DNA from: Posidonia oceanica
Lineage: Eukaryota; Streptophyta; Magnoliopsida; Alismatales; Posidoniaceae
Assembly: GCA_037176725.1 (NCBI GenBank)
Contig: JAZBRS010000029.1
Span: forward strand, 119,445,001-119,509,000
Reading direction: 5' to 3'
DNA: 64,000 bases
A program made the position numbers and the translations under genes. The notes under the pieces were generated by a model. The model searched no databases and was not told the DNA's origin. It was given only the letters and a program-made list of their open reading frames with translations. Below are positions 1-11,787 of this stretch, piece by piece; within the stretch, counting starts at the first letter, position 1, and each line of letters begins with the position of its first letter.

Positions 1-1150
1 GTTTCATCTTTTCGGCGAGGAGGTCGCTCATTGTCGGCTCGTGCTGGATGCGATGGCCGTATTGGAGTAGAAATTTTTCCTGGGTCATCTTGAAGTCACT
101 GAGATCGTATGCTGTGAGCGTGATAAACCATCTTAGTGCTTCTCCCTCAAGGCACTTAAAGAAAAGGTAGATAGTAAGCCCGTTGTCATGCTGATAGGGT
201 AGAGCATCCATAGCAAAGGTGGCTAGATGGCCTCTCGGATCCTCTGTTCCACTGTATTTCCTCATTTTCGGCATTTTGAATCCGGGTGGAAGAATAAAAT
301 GAGGAAATTTGGAGGTATCAAAGCCTACCAGGGCTTTAGATGTAACCCCTGCCTCTGCTAGTGCTTCTGAGATCATTCTTTTAATGTCCTGTCCTAGCAT
401 GGCCTGTTGCCCTTGGCTTAGGTGACCGTGTGTTTGATGGAACGGTGGTGATAGTGGGTTGTATGGTGGAGACAAGGGTAGGGATTGAGGTGGAGTGTGG
501 TAGAACTGTGTGTTTGAAAATGGTTGTGGTGATTGGGATGCCCCTGTATATTGTGGGAGGTAGTTGGTTGTTGGGAATGGCATGGTTTGATGTATGGAAA
601 GATAAGTTGGCGTTGCGTGGTGTTGTGCGAATGGACCTTGGGTAGGGAAGTTTACAATGGGGTTTGGTGGTATGGTGTATGTGTGAGTAGGCGTGGTTAA
701 CAGGTTTTGGTGAGAGTTTAGGAAAGAAGGTTGGAGAACGAATGGAATTTGTAGGCTCTTAAACGAGGGGTGATGCCGTGCTAGGAGTTGGTAGATCTCA
801 TTAGTTGCTTCCTCAGACAGATAGGAAGCAATCGATGTAGGTGGCACTACATGGGAGGTTACCCCAGGAAGCGTGTGTTCCAATGGGGCACTCCATGGCT
901 GTGAGTGGCTGATTTCTCTCTCCCCTTCAACTTCCTGTCCATGAGGTTGACCCCTACTGTAAGTTGGTGTAGAAAATACGGGCGTAGGGCCCTCAGAGGG
1001 GTAGTTGAACGGAATGGATATGTGGGGGAATATCCGGCGAACCCTTTCTTGCATGAAGTTATATGGCTCTTGTGACATTGGGGTGCTGAAGAGAAATTCG
1101 TGCTGACCCCCGGTACTGGTTGCTTGAGCCATGGATGTTGAGGCAGACAT
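1..1150 (-). CDS. Ogre/Tat-like gypsy gag, 3' end outside window
   Basis: Retrotransposon capsid precursor. The minus strand is open from an ATG at 1148-1150 to the window edge (about 383 codons, no stop), so the frame is unclosed here. The first ~250 residues are rich in Pro, Gln, Thr and His and look disordered. Then come a segment with FKMPKMRKYSGTEDPRGHL and a capsid core with LEGEALRWF followed by a KFLLQYGHRI-type helix, which match the Retrotrans_gag domain of plant Ty3/gypsy elements. The G-T-x-D-P-x-x-H-L pattern ahead of the core is typical of Ogre/Tat gag. There is no protease or zinc knuckle in the window because the frame is cut off. An in-frame TAG at 1163-1165 lies just upstream. 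The absence of stops suggests a fairly young copy. Family assignment is by motif reading only. Confidence 0.8.
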   Translation of the reverse strand, partial: MSASTSMAQATSTGGQHEFLFSTPMSQEPYNFMQERVRRIFPHISIPFNYPSEGPTPVFSTPTYSRGQPHGQEVEGEREISHSQPWSAPLEHTLPGVTSHVVPPTSIASYLSEEATNEIYQLLARHHPSFKSLQIPFVLQPSFLNSHQNLLTTPTHTYTIPPNPIVNFPTQGPFAQHHATPTYLSIHQTMPFPTTNYLPQYTGASQSPQPFSNTQFYHTPPQSLPLSPPYNPLSPPFHQTHGHLSQGQQAMLGQDIKRMISEALAEAGVTSKALVGFDTSKFPHFILPPGFKMPKMRKYSGTEDPRGHLATFAMDALPYQHDNGLTIYLFFKCLEGEALRWFITLTAYDLSDFKMTQEKFLLQYGHRIQHEPTMSDLLAEKMK

Positions 1151-1189
1151 GCTTGAAGTAACCTACGCCATGCTTGATGCAATTTTAAA

Positions 1190-1720
1190 CTTTTGAGTTT
1201 TAAATTTGAAATTTTGAATTTTGAATTCAAATTTGAATTTGAATTTGAATTTGAATTTGAATTCAAGATTTGAGTTTGAATTTAAATTCAAATTATGAAT
1301 TTGGAGTTTGATTTTTAAATTCAAGATTTGATTTTGAATTGGAATTTTTGTATTTGAAGTTTGATTTCGATTTAAATTGGATTTTGAATTCTGGATTCGA
1401 GTTTTAGCTTTGAATTTGATTTTCAATTTTGAATTCAAATTTTGAATTTGATTTTGAATTTGAATCTTGGATTTTAATTCAAATTTGAATCTTGATTTCA
1501 AACTTTTAATCTAACCGTGAATTAGGAATTCAAATTTGATTTTGGAGTTTGTTTTGAATTTTGAATTCGAATTGGAATTGGAATTTGAATTTGGATTCGA
1601 ACTTTGATTTTCAATTTGAATTTGAATTCGAATTTTAATTTTGAATATGAATTTGAACTCAAATTTTGAATTTGAATTTAAATTTTACTTTTGAATCCAA
1701 ATTTTGAATTTGAATATTGA
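1190..1720. repeat. degenerate TTTGAA hexanucleotide array
   Basis: About 530 bases consist almost only of variants of TTTGAA, AATTTG and AATTCAAA, cleanest at 1228-1262. The array lies directly upstream of the E1 gag start on the minus strand. Minus-strand frames through it encode runs such as NSNSNS or FKFKFK. One stays open from 1501 to 1163 and ends at a TAG in the same frame as gag, so the array may be a coding-like extension of the leader or simply lack stops through its composition. Confidence 0.9.
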
Positions 1721-2264
1721 TTTTTTTTCCTTTTTTTTTGTTTTCTTTTGTTGTGAATGCAAGAAAATGAAAGTAAATTATAGACTCTAAGAAACAACTT
1801 GCACAAGGTTCCTAAAAAAAGGAAATTACAGACTCGATAGGAAAGAAAGTAGTTACAACTTGTTCAAACAAAATAAATTTATGATGACTGCTTTGATGCC
1901 TCTATAGTTCATATCACTGAATACAGCCAAACCACCCTGCAAACAAGACACGCTGGCACGATTTCCCTGTAGTCACCTATCAAATAGGTGGCGAAACACG
2001 GTGCCGGTTGAACCAGCGGTGGAGCAAGGCGCCTCTTGGACAGGCGGCTAGGACCCTGTCCTTTTGGCAACCAGGATCTATCCTGGACAGATCACTCAAC
2101 AAGCATGAAATAAAACAGCACAGGTTTCAAACATTGCACAAATTTTTAATTGTTCAAGTGATTAATTAGTGGCTTGATTAAACCTGCGTGCTCTTGATAA
2201 ATGGGTTCCTAGGCTGGGTAAGGACAACTTTGGGTGATCTAGGTGTCACTTGATGGGACTTTTG
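1721..2264. other. E1 leader, non-coding
   Basis: A T-rich tract (1722-1751) is followed by non-coding sequence of the E1 leader. An imperfect hairpin at 1971-1994 (CACCTAT/ATAGGTGG arms) belongs to the hairpin family listed in the findings. No gene is seen. The stretch ends at TTTTG (2260-2264), the left target duplication of the solo LTR. Confidence 0.55.
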
Positions 2265-5200
2265 TGTAACGACCCCAATGTCGTTACCTCTCAACCTAGC
2301 TACCATTTTTTTTTTCTTTTATCTTATTAGCATTCATGAACTACAGAGCTAAAATCTCACAATTACTATAAAGCAGAAATAAAATAAACTTAAATAGCTC
2401 ACTTACCTAGAACCCTTGATGTGTGGCAGTGTGGCTCCTTTCCTAAATGCACTAGCAACTCCAACTCCAATCATGCACCTACCAAAAACAGAAACAAAGC
2501 ACACGTGAGCGACCACTCAATAGATCACCCAGCACACACCCCAACTCGACAAACAACGTCGAGGGAACAGGCGTAACTACGCCACAAACAAACAAACACA
2601 TGCATCTCTCCTGGATGCCACAGCAGGGCACACATCATTGCCCACAAAGCAAACCACTAAAAACATGTCTTTGAAATCATCTTCTCTCTTTTCATTTCAA
2701 AACCGTATGCATGCTCTTTTCAAAATCTTTATGCACACTTGAAATGACCACACTAGCCAAATCAAGCCTCAAAACACACGGTCTGGTCCATCACACTCCT
2801 GGTGCGGACTAGACAACCAACCATGTCTGAACACCCTCAATAGCATTCAGAACACACACACACAACACAACAAACACCAAAACACAAAGCCAACGCTGAG
2901 ACACTGCTCAGCCAAGCCCATGCGCCTCACTAGCGCAAGACCTACGCCCCACAGGTGCGGCCACAAGCACAACAAACAACAACACACACAAACAAAGTGT
3001 CGTCACTCGGGCCCAAGCGAGACACCTAGCCACAAGCAGTCCATCGAGGTGCTACCACGGTGTCCCTGCACTGCTACAGTCGACCACCCTGTGGGGGAGT
3101 GAACTGTCCCAGCCAACAAGCCTCAACAGGTCCTGTCTCTCAGCAGGACACCACAAGGTACGCCCTCTAAGCGCCCTAACTCAGTGCTCCAAACCCCTAG
3201 GACTCCTCACCCCCAGGCTCAGTCTAGACCAAGCAGTCTCGGTACCCATACTAACTAGGGTATCACGTCCAGCTACTCAGAGATCTCATACCCCTTGTGT
3301 CCAATACCACGATACACTATGTACAGTCAGTATCTTGGGTCCTTGGCACTCGGAACAAGCAGAGTGTCATACCTCTAAGTCCAATCGGTACCCCCAACCC
3401 GCGGACCTCAGCCTCGGCCTCGTGAACGACAATCAAGGAGTATCATACCTCCAAGATCCGACGAACACTCACCTCAGTCTCTTGGTCTCAGGACCTCAAC
3501 CTAGGCAATGCACCCCGACCAACTAGGAATGTCGTCACATCCCCTGATCCCGTCGACACGCCCCTCTAGTATTTTGGTCCGCCACACACAGAAAACACCG
3601 AAAAACTCTTTCAAAAACCTTTGCCAAACCCATGCATTTTCTTTTCAAAACTCTTTTCGAAAACCATTTCAAAATCCTTAAAAGACAACTCAAAATACCT
3701 CAAAACACGGCAGCAAGCACAGCACAAAACCACGAGCTGAAAGCACAGCTCAAAACACAGCCTCGACAGCTCCGCTATCGAGCCCAGAACCACATTACAA
3801 AATACCACACAAAAGAGAAACAAAGGCACCTTCTGGGTATAACGTTTACCCACCCGGCACTACCCACAAGCAAAACACTGGTCCTAAAGTTCCAAAGTAC
3901 TTACGAGACCGAACACCCACACAACGGCACCCAGAACACTAAGTTCTGGTGCCAAGATCTAACTCTAAGGTTATCATGTTCCCTAATATCCATCTAGACC
4001 AAATTAGGGAAAACCTTAGCATTTCTAGGTTATTTAGTCTTTTAATTTCCATCCCTAGCTCAAGTGGGGTCTTGCTAATCCATTTTAGGCAATCCCGAAC
4101 TCATCCCTAATGATTGGTCTAATCCTCATCTTGCCCTAATGTATTTTATAAAATATCACTCTTTTAAAGAACAAGATTCATTTTAATTCAACAAAACTCT
4201 CCATAAAACCAAAAATCATGTTTTAAGCCTCAACTAGTATAGGGAAAGCATACAGGATCTAGTCTGGCCCAAAACCAGGCCAAACCAAGAGAAATGGGCA
4301 CCCAAGAGGCGCCAGAAGATCCCAGAAAAAAACACAGGACGAAAATGCCGCACCAAAACACGAGATCAGTAAAAAATTACAGAATATCAGACAGACCGCA
4401 TGAATCCAAAAAATCTCCCAGTTTATGAACTTTAATCGGTCTCAGCACACATACTTACAAATTCCACAAAAATATCCAAAACGAAGTATTTCAAGTCATC
4501 TACCACATGGGACAAAAATCAAACCATTCCGATAACCATAGATCAAGATATCAAAATCCAAAGCAAGGAAGGTCATTCGGCCCAAAAATTCCAACACAAT
4601 AGCCATCACCCAAAAATATCCATAAAATCCACAATAAATCCCCTAAAATCATGAAATCTCTACCATGCATTCACAACATACTAATCTACACATTTGCATC
4701 ATTTCTACATAATTAGAAGCTCGGAAGGAGGTGTGTACCGCAAATGACACACACAGAGCTTCTCACCACCGCCGGCGACCCAAATCACCCTCCGGCGACC
4801 ACCTCCTAGCCTGAGCTTCACAAGACTCCTCGAGCATCCTCCTTAGACCTCACTCGACCCACTGGAAGGCGGCTGAAGCCCACTCCAACCCAAGCACACT
4901 ATGCAACCCACCGAGACAAGTTAAACCACGCGGAGGAGGAAACGAACCCAACAACTCAGCACAGTGGCACACAACTAACCTTCACCGGCGCTCGATCATA
5001 GGGGAGGAGCTCGTCGACGATACCACCTCCTCAGGACGGCCGAACACCCAATGGACAGGAGACTTCCTCCGGTGCAAAGCCGCGACACCACGCCACACTC
5101 TCTTCTCTCTCTCACAGATGGAAGAAGGAGGAGAAGAAAACAGAGGGAGGAGGAGGAAGAAGGAAGAAGAAGAAGAAAAAGAAGAAGGAGAATCCTTCAA

Positions 5201-5438
5201 ACGCTCCACCGCCGCTCCTTCACAGTCGCCCAACAACCGCCGCGAAATGCGGATGAATAAAAATGGCGGTTGCATGGATGTGGCAAATATCGCATTCTTT
5301 AATAACTTTTTATGCAAAAATTACACAAAAGCCCTCCTCTTCCTCACAAACTACAAATCTCCCAAACCATTCCCAAAAATACGCCAGATTTCCTAGCACC
5401 AAGCTTACCCGTTAATTCTAGAAAGCTTGGATGTTACA
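2265..5438 (-). mobile_element. solo LTR, 3174 bp, Tekay/Del-like
   Basis: The block starts TGTAACGACC and ends GGATGTTACA (TG...CA ends with inverted TGTAAC/GTTACA termini). It is flanked by identical 5-bp duplications TTTTG (2260-2264 and 5439-5443). There is no gag, pol, primer site or second LTR inside, so it is the solo LTR left by LTR-LTR recombination. Read on the minus strand it starts TGTAACATCC and ends GGGTCGTTACA, the usual look of plant Tekay/Del LTRs. It contains a CA-rich stretch (2860-3000) and a purine tract (5115-5200). ORFs inside are low-complexity and not credible genes. Confidence 0.88.
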
Positions 5439-7273
5439 TTTTGACACTTTGGTACCACTCCTTGACCTTCGTTAGGGTCCACCAAGAGGGCCTAGGTGGC
5501 GGATTTGTCTCTCTAAAGAGGGGCCCGCACCCTAAGATTCTGTCCTTAGGATCGTTTCCTAGCAATCCACAAAGCAGTAAATAAACACAGAATATCAGAG
5601 TATCAAGTATCTACCAAGAATTATTATTGACCCAGAGTGAAGGGAGGAGTCAATAATAAATTCTTAGAACACCTTGAGTTCTCAATCTAACTATAACAAC
5701 CAAACCGAGTATGGGTGAGCGACTTGCACTGGCCCAGTTCGTTCGATCTGATATATTTTAGTTAGAGCAAGATTCCCTCAAGGAACTTTAACTCTAATAT
5801 CAGGTAAATAGTTTCCACCCTAGTGGTGGACGCAAACAAGCCTAGAATCCGCGAAAAAAAAAACTAAAAGTACAGTCAACAGGATTTTTGCTTGATTTTT
5901 TTATGCGACTGCAGGCCTAAAAACAACACAAACTACGAAAAAAAACAACTGATCTGCACTAGAAAATAGTACCCAGAACCAGTCGCCACTAATAGTGGCA
6001 CCTCTATCAATCGACGCAGTGTAGTGTGACGAGACAAGGTGCCTATCAGATAAGTGGCTGTGAACGGGAGTTTCCTGACCTCAGTAAAACCAACCTAGTC
6101 ATCGAAACTATGGACGCCGAAGTGAGTCGTTGCCTCAAAGTGCTAACAATACCCAGAGCCCTAAGCGGAAAACGACTAGATGCAAGGTTTTACTAATGTC
6201 AAAAATTATAAAAACCAGATAAAAAGGTTTGGGTGTCGCGAAAACCTATACGTACGATCCCCCAAACCAAAAACTTCACCTAGATCTATAACAATAAGGA
6301 AAGGAAGGAAAAGATACGCTCACGTAGCACGTAGGGTTGGCTCAAGCCGGTCCCACCATGATCGCCAGTTCCTGTAGATGTGGATTTGGGGGTGTAGATG
6401 AAGATGACAACGCTTCTACAACGTCGTCAACTTATTGTGATCACCACTCGTCGATTTGCTTGATGCTGGCTGACAAGACGCCTGGGGGAGATGTGGATGA
6501 TGTGGGTCGTCGGCTCACTGGATCAACGGCAGGATGTCGTCCAGCAGCGTCCTCATGCTGAGTGAGATATTCCTTTCCTTCAAAACAAATAAGAGTAGAT
6601 CTAGGTAAGTCCAGGTGTAGTAAGTAGATCAGATAAATGAGAAATAAAGTAAACAAACGAATCTAATACTAACTGGGGGTGGTTCCCCGCATGCATATGC
6701 TATGGGTCCTAATTAAGGAATGCAAATGAAATAAAATAGATTGTAAGAAATACTCCCTTCACCCTCGTGCTCTATGGTGTGGAGTAAGGAAGTGGAGGCA
6801 CGGTCGGAGCTCCGGCTAGGCTCAGGATCTCTGGGATCTAGACTTGATAATGATCTCTGGGATCTAGGATTTCTCAATGGATTTGGACAGAGTGGGGAAT
6901 AAGAATCTCTCAGAATCACTCTCTCTTAATCTAGGAACTCACTCTAGATCTATGGATCTCACAACTATAGGAAGTGCCTCTCTGACTCTCAGAGGACAAC
7001 TCCGACTTTCTGATCTACCTCTGGGTCTCTCCTCTTCTGGAACTGCCTCCCCACGAGCACTAGCTCTCAGGGCCTATTTATAGATGTGTGGGGGCACGAG
7101 TGGATCAGATCTAGGAAGTTTCTAGAAAAATTAGATATTTATAGCAAGTCGCCTATATGATCGGCGACAAGCACAACTATCTCAGATTAATGACATGGAA
7201 ATGACATGGAGGCATGCTGACCGAGTCAAAGAAGGTTCCACGTCAGCAAGCCGCTGGTTGCACAGGTGCCTAG
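5439..7273 (-). repeat. E1 leader end and 5' LTR, lower segment
   Basis: The part from about 5990 is LTR. Segment 6350-6850 aligns by eye to 52085-52530, including shared words such as gacaagacgcct and ggtagttcc-like strings. An imperfect hairpin AGTCGCC/GGCACCT at 5981-6003 and a stronger one at 7146-7170 are present. The segment ends at the CCTAG target duplication of copia A (7269-7273). Short ORFs (6180-7083) lack recognisable domains. Confidence 0.6.
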
Positions 7274-8384
7274 TGTTAGGATTCTAGGCTTCACTAGAGG
7301 GGGGTGAATAGTGATTTAAAGGATAAGTGTAGATTTTAAAATTCTCTTTAACTATTTTAAGCAAATTAGCAAGTAAATGAAATATAAAGATATGGATTTG
7401 AATGTTTAAACTAAAACATGCATAGAAGGGGATGAGAGGCAATGAAAATATACACAAGTAATTTTATAGTGGTTCAACCACCCCGGCCTAGTCCACTCCC
7501 CGAGAAATCCCCTCGAGAGTTACCTTAACTTTGATCTTGTTTCGGGCCAAGATCTTGCCGTACACCTTGACGAGACCACGCCAAGCTCCCGTAAAAACCG
7601 CGGTAACCCTTCTCACTCCTGGAGAAGAACTAACACAAGAAAACTAAAGATTACAACTCTGTTGACTCTTTTCTATATCTCCCAAAACTCTTTTAGCAAG
7701 GTGGAAAGGATGAGAATGTATCTCTCTTGCTTTGGGAATCTTTCTCACAAAATAGGAGTGAAATACTTGGAAAATGATGTGGCTTGAAACTCTATATGAT
7801 GTGTTGTGTCTATGTGATGAATGGAGGTCCTATTTATAAGAAAACATGGGTAAAAGTTTGTCTCTAACAGTTCTTTCAACGTTTACAAACGGCTAGTCAA
7901 ACGGTAGATCGAAATATTTCGATATGCCGTTTTAGCTCAGATTGTTATAACAAATACGACCAAATCGGTAGACCGTAAAAATTCGGTATGCCGAAAATCT
8001 CTGATTCGGTAGACCGTAAAATTTCGGTAGACCGTTTTGCATGAAAATTCTGCATTTCACCATTTCCATGATTTTGAAGCTTTTTGCAAATTTTCTCGAA
8101 CCACTTGCTCATGGACCTAAATGCTTCTAACCTAGGGTACTCTAGGGTTAACTAGGTCACTCTTTCATGATTCTTGGGGATTTTATAAAAGACATATTAC
8201 AACTCAAACATATTACAAAAGTAACATATTTAGAGTTGAACATAAGTCTTCAAGTCTTCATTGAAGCTCCATGAGTCATTTCGCCTTCTTCTTTTTCAAG
8301 GTCTATAAGAATGCTTTCTTAACCTAATAAAAACACAAAATATTTTGTTATCATCAAAACAGAGATGAGACAATTTTGCCAAAA
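7274..8384 (-). repeat. copia A 3' LTR
   Basis: The plus-strand edges are TGTTAGGATT and TTTTGCCAAAA; the last bases have drifted from the CCAACA seen in the 5' LTR. It contains three paired CGGT-x-x-x-CCG palindromic blocks at 7902-7930, 7966-7993 and 8007-8034. Confidence 0.9.
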
Positions 8385-10323
8385 ATCTCTCCCTTTTTGA
8401 TGATGACAAAAACCATAAATATACAAAGCTATAGAACTGGCTCCCCCTTAAAATATGCATGAATATATGTCAACAAAATCTTAATGCACCCCCTCTTATC
8501 TTATAATAACATGATAAGCTCAAAAACATAGCTTTGGAAAACCTATCCTATTCTTCTCCCCCTTTTTTGTCATAAGCAAAAAGAATAGAAGGCATAAATC
8601 CAAAGAAATATAAGCAACATAAGCAAGAGAATTATCAAAACGGATATTCAACTAAGTATCAATATAAGCTTCTCCCCTTATTATTAATATAAGGATATTC
8701 AATAAGGCATCAAAACCAGTGTTAAAATATTCAATAGGAATCAACTTCATCCTCAAATGTAAAGTAAAATTTAATAAGCATCCAAATAGTACAAATATTG
8801 GTAGATATTCAGTAATCTCCCCTTTTCTTCAAGCATAGATATTTATTTGCCAAAATTTATCATTTGTTAAAAGATACCAATTGTTAAAAATACCAATTTA
8901 TAACAAGATGTTAATTTGTGAGAAAAAATACCAAGTGTAAAACAAAATCAACTTTTGTAAGATTTTCAATAAGAAATCATCAAAATCATCTTCAAAAGGT
9001 AACTGATAAGCAATAAGCATATAAAACAATTCTTTTGTTCAATAATAATCAATAAGATCAGAAATCATTTTTATTTAATCAACAATATGATGAGTAAATA
9101 ATATTCAATCAATTTCAACTTCATATGATAAATGATATGCATGAATTTCAATTTCATATGGTAAAGTCAATTGATACCAAATGTTAGATCAATACCAATA
9201 GGTTAGATCAATAGGCATCAAGATCAAAAGATATTTTGTGAGAATCACCAATTGTAAGATAGTCAATGAATCATAGTAAGCTCCCCCTTACACCCATCAT
9301 GGGTAAAGAGAAAATTCAGATATTCAATAACCTTGAAATTTATTAATTTTTATAAGAGATACCAATCAATTGTTAAAAGATACTCAATGTTGATACCAAT
9401 TGTTGGAAAATATTCAATTAAAACTTATCATCAAATCAAATGCCAAAATTAATTAATATGATACCCAATGTTGAATCTATATCAATTAATCGGCATTAAG
9501 ATCAAAATATTATGATGTAAAAGATATTCAATATGCTCCCCCTATCAACAAGCATATGTAAAATAATTCAATATCAAGTAGTGATAACATTAAGAATTAA
9601 AAACTCTTGTAAAAACTCTCATTTTCATTTCAACATGAGCAAAATGATATAACAAGATATTAACATCATCATGACAGAGAATTACATTAAGTCAATCATG
9701 ATAATAAGATAAAATACTATAACCCTTCGTAAGCTGAGATATGTTAATTTAAACACAAGTACATAGGATTAAATTCTGTATATAATGATTCAAATTTTTG
9801 TCAAAGGCATAAAATATCAATAAACAGAAAGATCATAAGCTATGAATATTATTTCAAATAAAAAATTTAGTGAAGAAATTCAATGTTTCAAACTTTCAGT
9901 CATTTCGGCAAACCAGATAAAAACGGCAGACCGAATCGGGAATTTTTGGAAAACCGGTCAAAAATGAATTTTTGAACCAGGGAATTTCGGAAAACCGGTA
10001 AATATCAGTTCACCGAAAAATTTGCAGGTTTTTCGTTTTTCTGCATAATCGGTACATCGGACAAAAAGGAACTTCCAAATCAGGAGATTTCGGTATTCCG
10101 GTCCAAAAACGGTATTCCGAACCAGTTCGAAAATCTTTAAAACAGAGATATATTTTTATAGAGAATAACACCAATTGTTTGTAATGTAAATTCATGATAA
10201 ATTAAGTGAAGTTCCATCCAAATAATTTCATTAATCAATAAGTTAAAAACATCCTTTTTAATGGGATTTCCAAATATTTGTCAATGATTGATAGTCCCAT
10301 GTTCCTTCTCCTTCTTGGAGAAA
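8385..10323 (-). other. copia A 3' non-coding region with multiple polypurine tracts
   Basis: AT-rich, with many repeats of gatattcaat and taccaattgtt words and no credible ORF. The terminal polypurine tract is at 8385-8400 (AAAAAGGGAGAG on the minus strand). More AAGGGGGAG-like tracts lie at 8451-8459, 8488-8497, 8556-8566, 8671-8679, 8817-8825, 9281-9289 and 9535-9543. Multiple polypurine tracts are a described hallmark of plant sireviruses. A cluster of CGGT/ACCG words lies at 9905-10125. Confidence 0.75.
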
Positions 10324-11730
10324 TTAAGTACCAAGACGAGATTTTGGTACCCACTTAATTTTGGGTCCAAATGGATTAGTCTTGTTATTTCTCATTTTAG
10401 GGATCCATTTATCTTTGTTTTCCTTCTTCATGACAAATCCATAACTTTCATTATTTTTCAGTCTAATAAAACCATTTTCATATGGAATAGAATTTTTAGG
10501 TACACTTCTATACTTCCTTCCATCAAGAGCTTTCTTTCTAACATCAATTAGTAAATTCTCACTTTTGATTTTTAAAGATACAATATTGCTTTCCAACAAA
10601 TCAAATCTACCTTTCATGATATTCAACTCATTTTTCAAAATATCATTTTCTATTTCAAATGATTTATTCTTAGATCTCAATTTTTCTTTTTCATTTGAAA
10701 TCAACTCCTTTTCATGAGATATATCCATAAAACTCTTGTTTATACTTTTGTTTTTGCCAATCAAAGACTTATGTTTCAAATATAACTCATTGAAGGCATC
10801 AAGTAATTCATCAATTAATAAATCTTCAATATTGTCCAAAGATGTTACCTCACTAGACATAGCCATAAAACATGAGTGAGCAACCTCATCATCTTCATCA
10901 GAGGAATCGCTATTGTCCCATGTAACTTGGAGAGCTTTCTTCTTCTTGGTTTTTCTCTTGTTCTTCTTTTGAATTTTTTCTTTCTTTAAAAATGACATGA
11001 ACTTGTTAGTAATAAAAGCAAATTCATCCTCACTCGAATCATTCGACTCGTTTGAGACATTAAATGCAATACTATTCTTTTCTAGAACTTTTTCTATTTC
11101 TTTTTGAATCATTTGTACTTCATAGGAAGTGAGATTTCCTATGAGTTCTTCTAGTGAATAATTTGAGAGGTCTTTTGCCTCTTTAATGGCAGTAGTCTTT
11201 TTCTCCCATTCTAGAGTTAAAGACCGAAGAATTTTTCTAACTAAATCACTTTGAGAAAAACTTTTACCAAGTGATTGCAAATTATTTGTAATATCAGAAA
11301 ATCTAGTAAACATGTTTCCAATGGATTCATTATGTTGCATTTTAAACATTTCATACTTATGTACAAGCATATTAATTTTTGTTTCTTTTACTTGGTTTGT
11401 TCCCTCATGAGTTACTTCTAAAATATGCCATGCATCATGAGAAGTACTACAATTAGACATTCGATTGAATTCATCTTGACTAATAGCACAAAATAAAGTG
11501 TTCAATCCCTTAGCATCTAAAGTAGCTAAGTTTATTTCATTTTCATTCCATTTCTTATAATCCTTCTTATTAGGAGTATAACCATTTATAACAATGTTCC
11601 ATAAATTAAAACCAATAGATTTGTGGTAAATTTGCATTCTACACTTCCAATAATTATAATTTGTACCATCAAAGAAAGGAGGTCTATGTATGCTTTGTCC
11701 CTCTACAATGTTATTGTTAAATGAAGCCAT
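10324..11730 (-). CDS. copia A gag, intact, zinc knuckle deleted
   Basis: Intact 468-codon capsid protein on the minus strand, starting MASFNNN and ending KSRLGT. Residues 15-50 carry RPPFFDGTNYNYWKCRM, the N-terminal signature of plant copia gag. The central helices (SHDAWHILEVTHEG, KYEMFKM, LVRKILRSL) match the UBN2-type gag fold. A lysine-rich stretch near residue 255 joins directly to KKALQVTW. In copia C (31001-32551), which is otherwise collinear, this point holds a CX2CX4HX4C zinc knuckle and about 40 more residues. The C-terminal third is Lys/Asn-rich and predicted coiled coil. Loss of the knuckle should weaken RNA packaging unless another gag supplies it. The first ATG after the primer site was taken as the start. 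Confidence 0.92.
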   Translation of the reverse strand: MASFNNNIVEGQSIHRPPFFDGTNYNYWKCRMQIYHKSIGFNLWNIVINGYTPNKKDYKKWNENEINLATLDAKGLNTLFCAISQDEFNRMSNCSTSHDAWHILEVTHEGTNQVKETKINMLVHKYEMFKMQHNESIGNMFTRFSDITNNLQSLGKSFSQSDLVRKILRSLTLEWEKKTTAIKEAKDLSNYSLEELIGNLTSYEVQMIQKEIEKVLEKNSIAFNVSNESNDSSEDEFAFITNKFMSFLKKEKIQKKNKRKTKKKKALQVTWDNSDSSDEDDEVAHSCFMAMSSEVTSLDNIEDLLIDELLDAFNELYLKHKSLIGKNKSINKSFMDISHEKELISNEKEKLRSKNKSFEIENDILKNELNIMKGRFDLLESNIVSLKIKSENLLIDVRKKALDGRKYRSVPKNSIPYENGFIRLKNNESYGFVMKKENKDKWIPKMRNNKTNPFGPKIKWVPKSRLGT

Positions 11731-11769
11731 TTAAACTAGAAGATGTTTAAATCTTATATTCTAGAAAAA

Positions 11770-11787
11770 CCAAATTCTGATACCAAT
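11770..11787 (-). other. primer-binding site, tRNA-iMet, copia A
   Basis: On the minus strand the 5' LTR ends CCTAACA (11788) and is followed after two bases by TGGTATCAGA, complementary to the 3' end of initiator tRNA-Met. This fixes the element's orientation and the LTR edge. Confidence 0.9.

Noticed and set aside
5051..5396. Overlapping Arg/Glu- and Ser/Leu-rich ORFs
   Set aside because: They arise from a purine tract within a solo LTR and have no domain; low-complexity artefact.
5972..5989. tRNA-Arg-like primer site for E1 (ends AGTCGCCA)
   Set aside because: Only the last 8 bases plus a CCC match, the adjacent LTR end lacks CA, and the same AGTCGCC word is part of the hairpin family, so it is kept only as a hint for the LTR edge.
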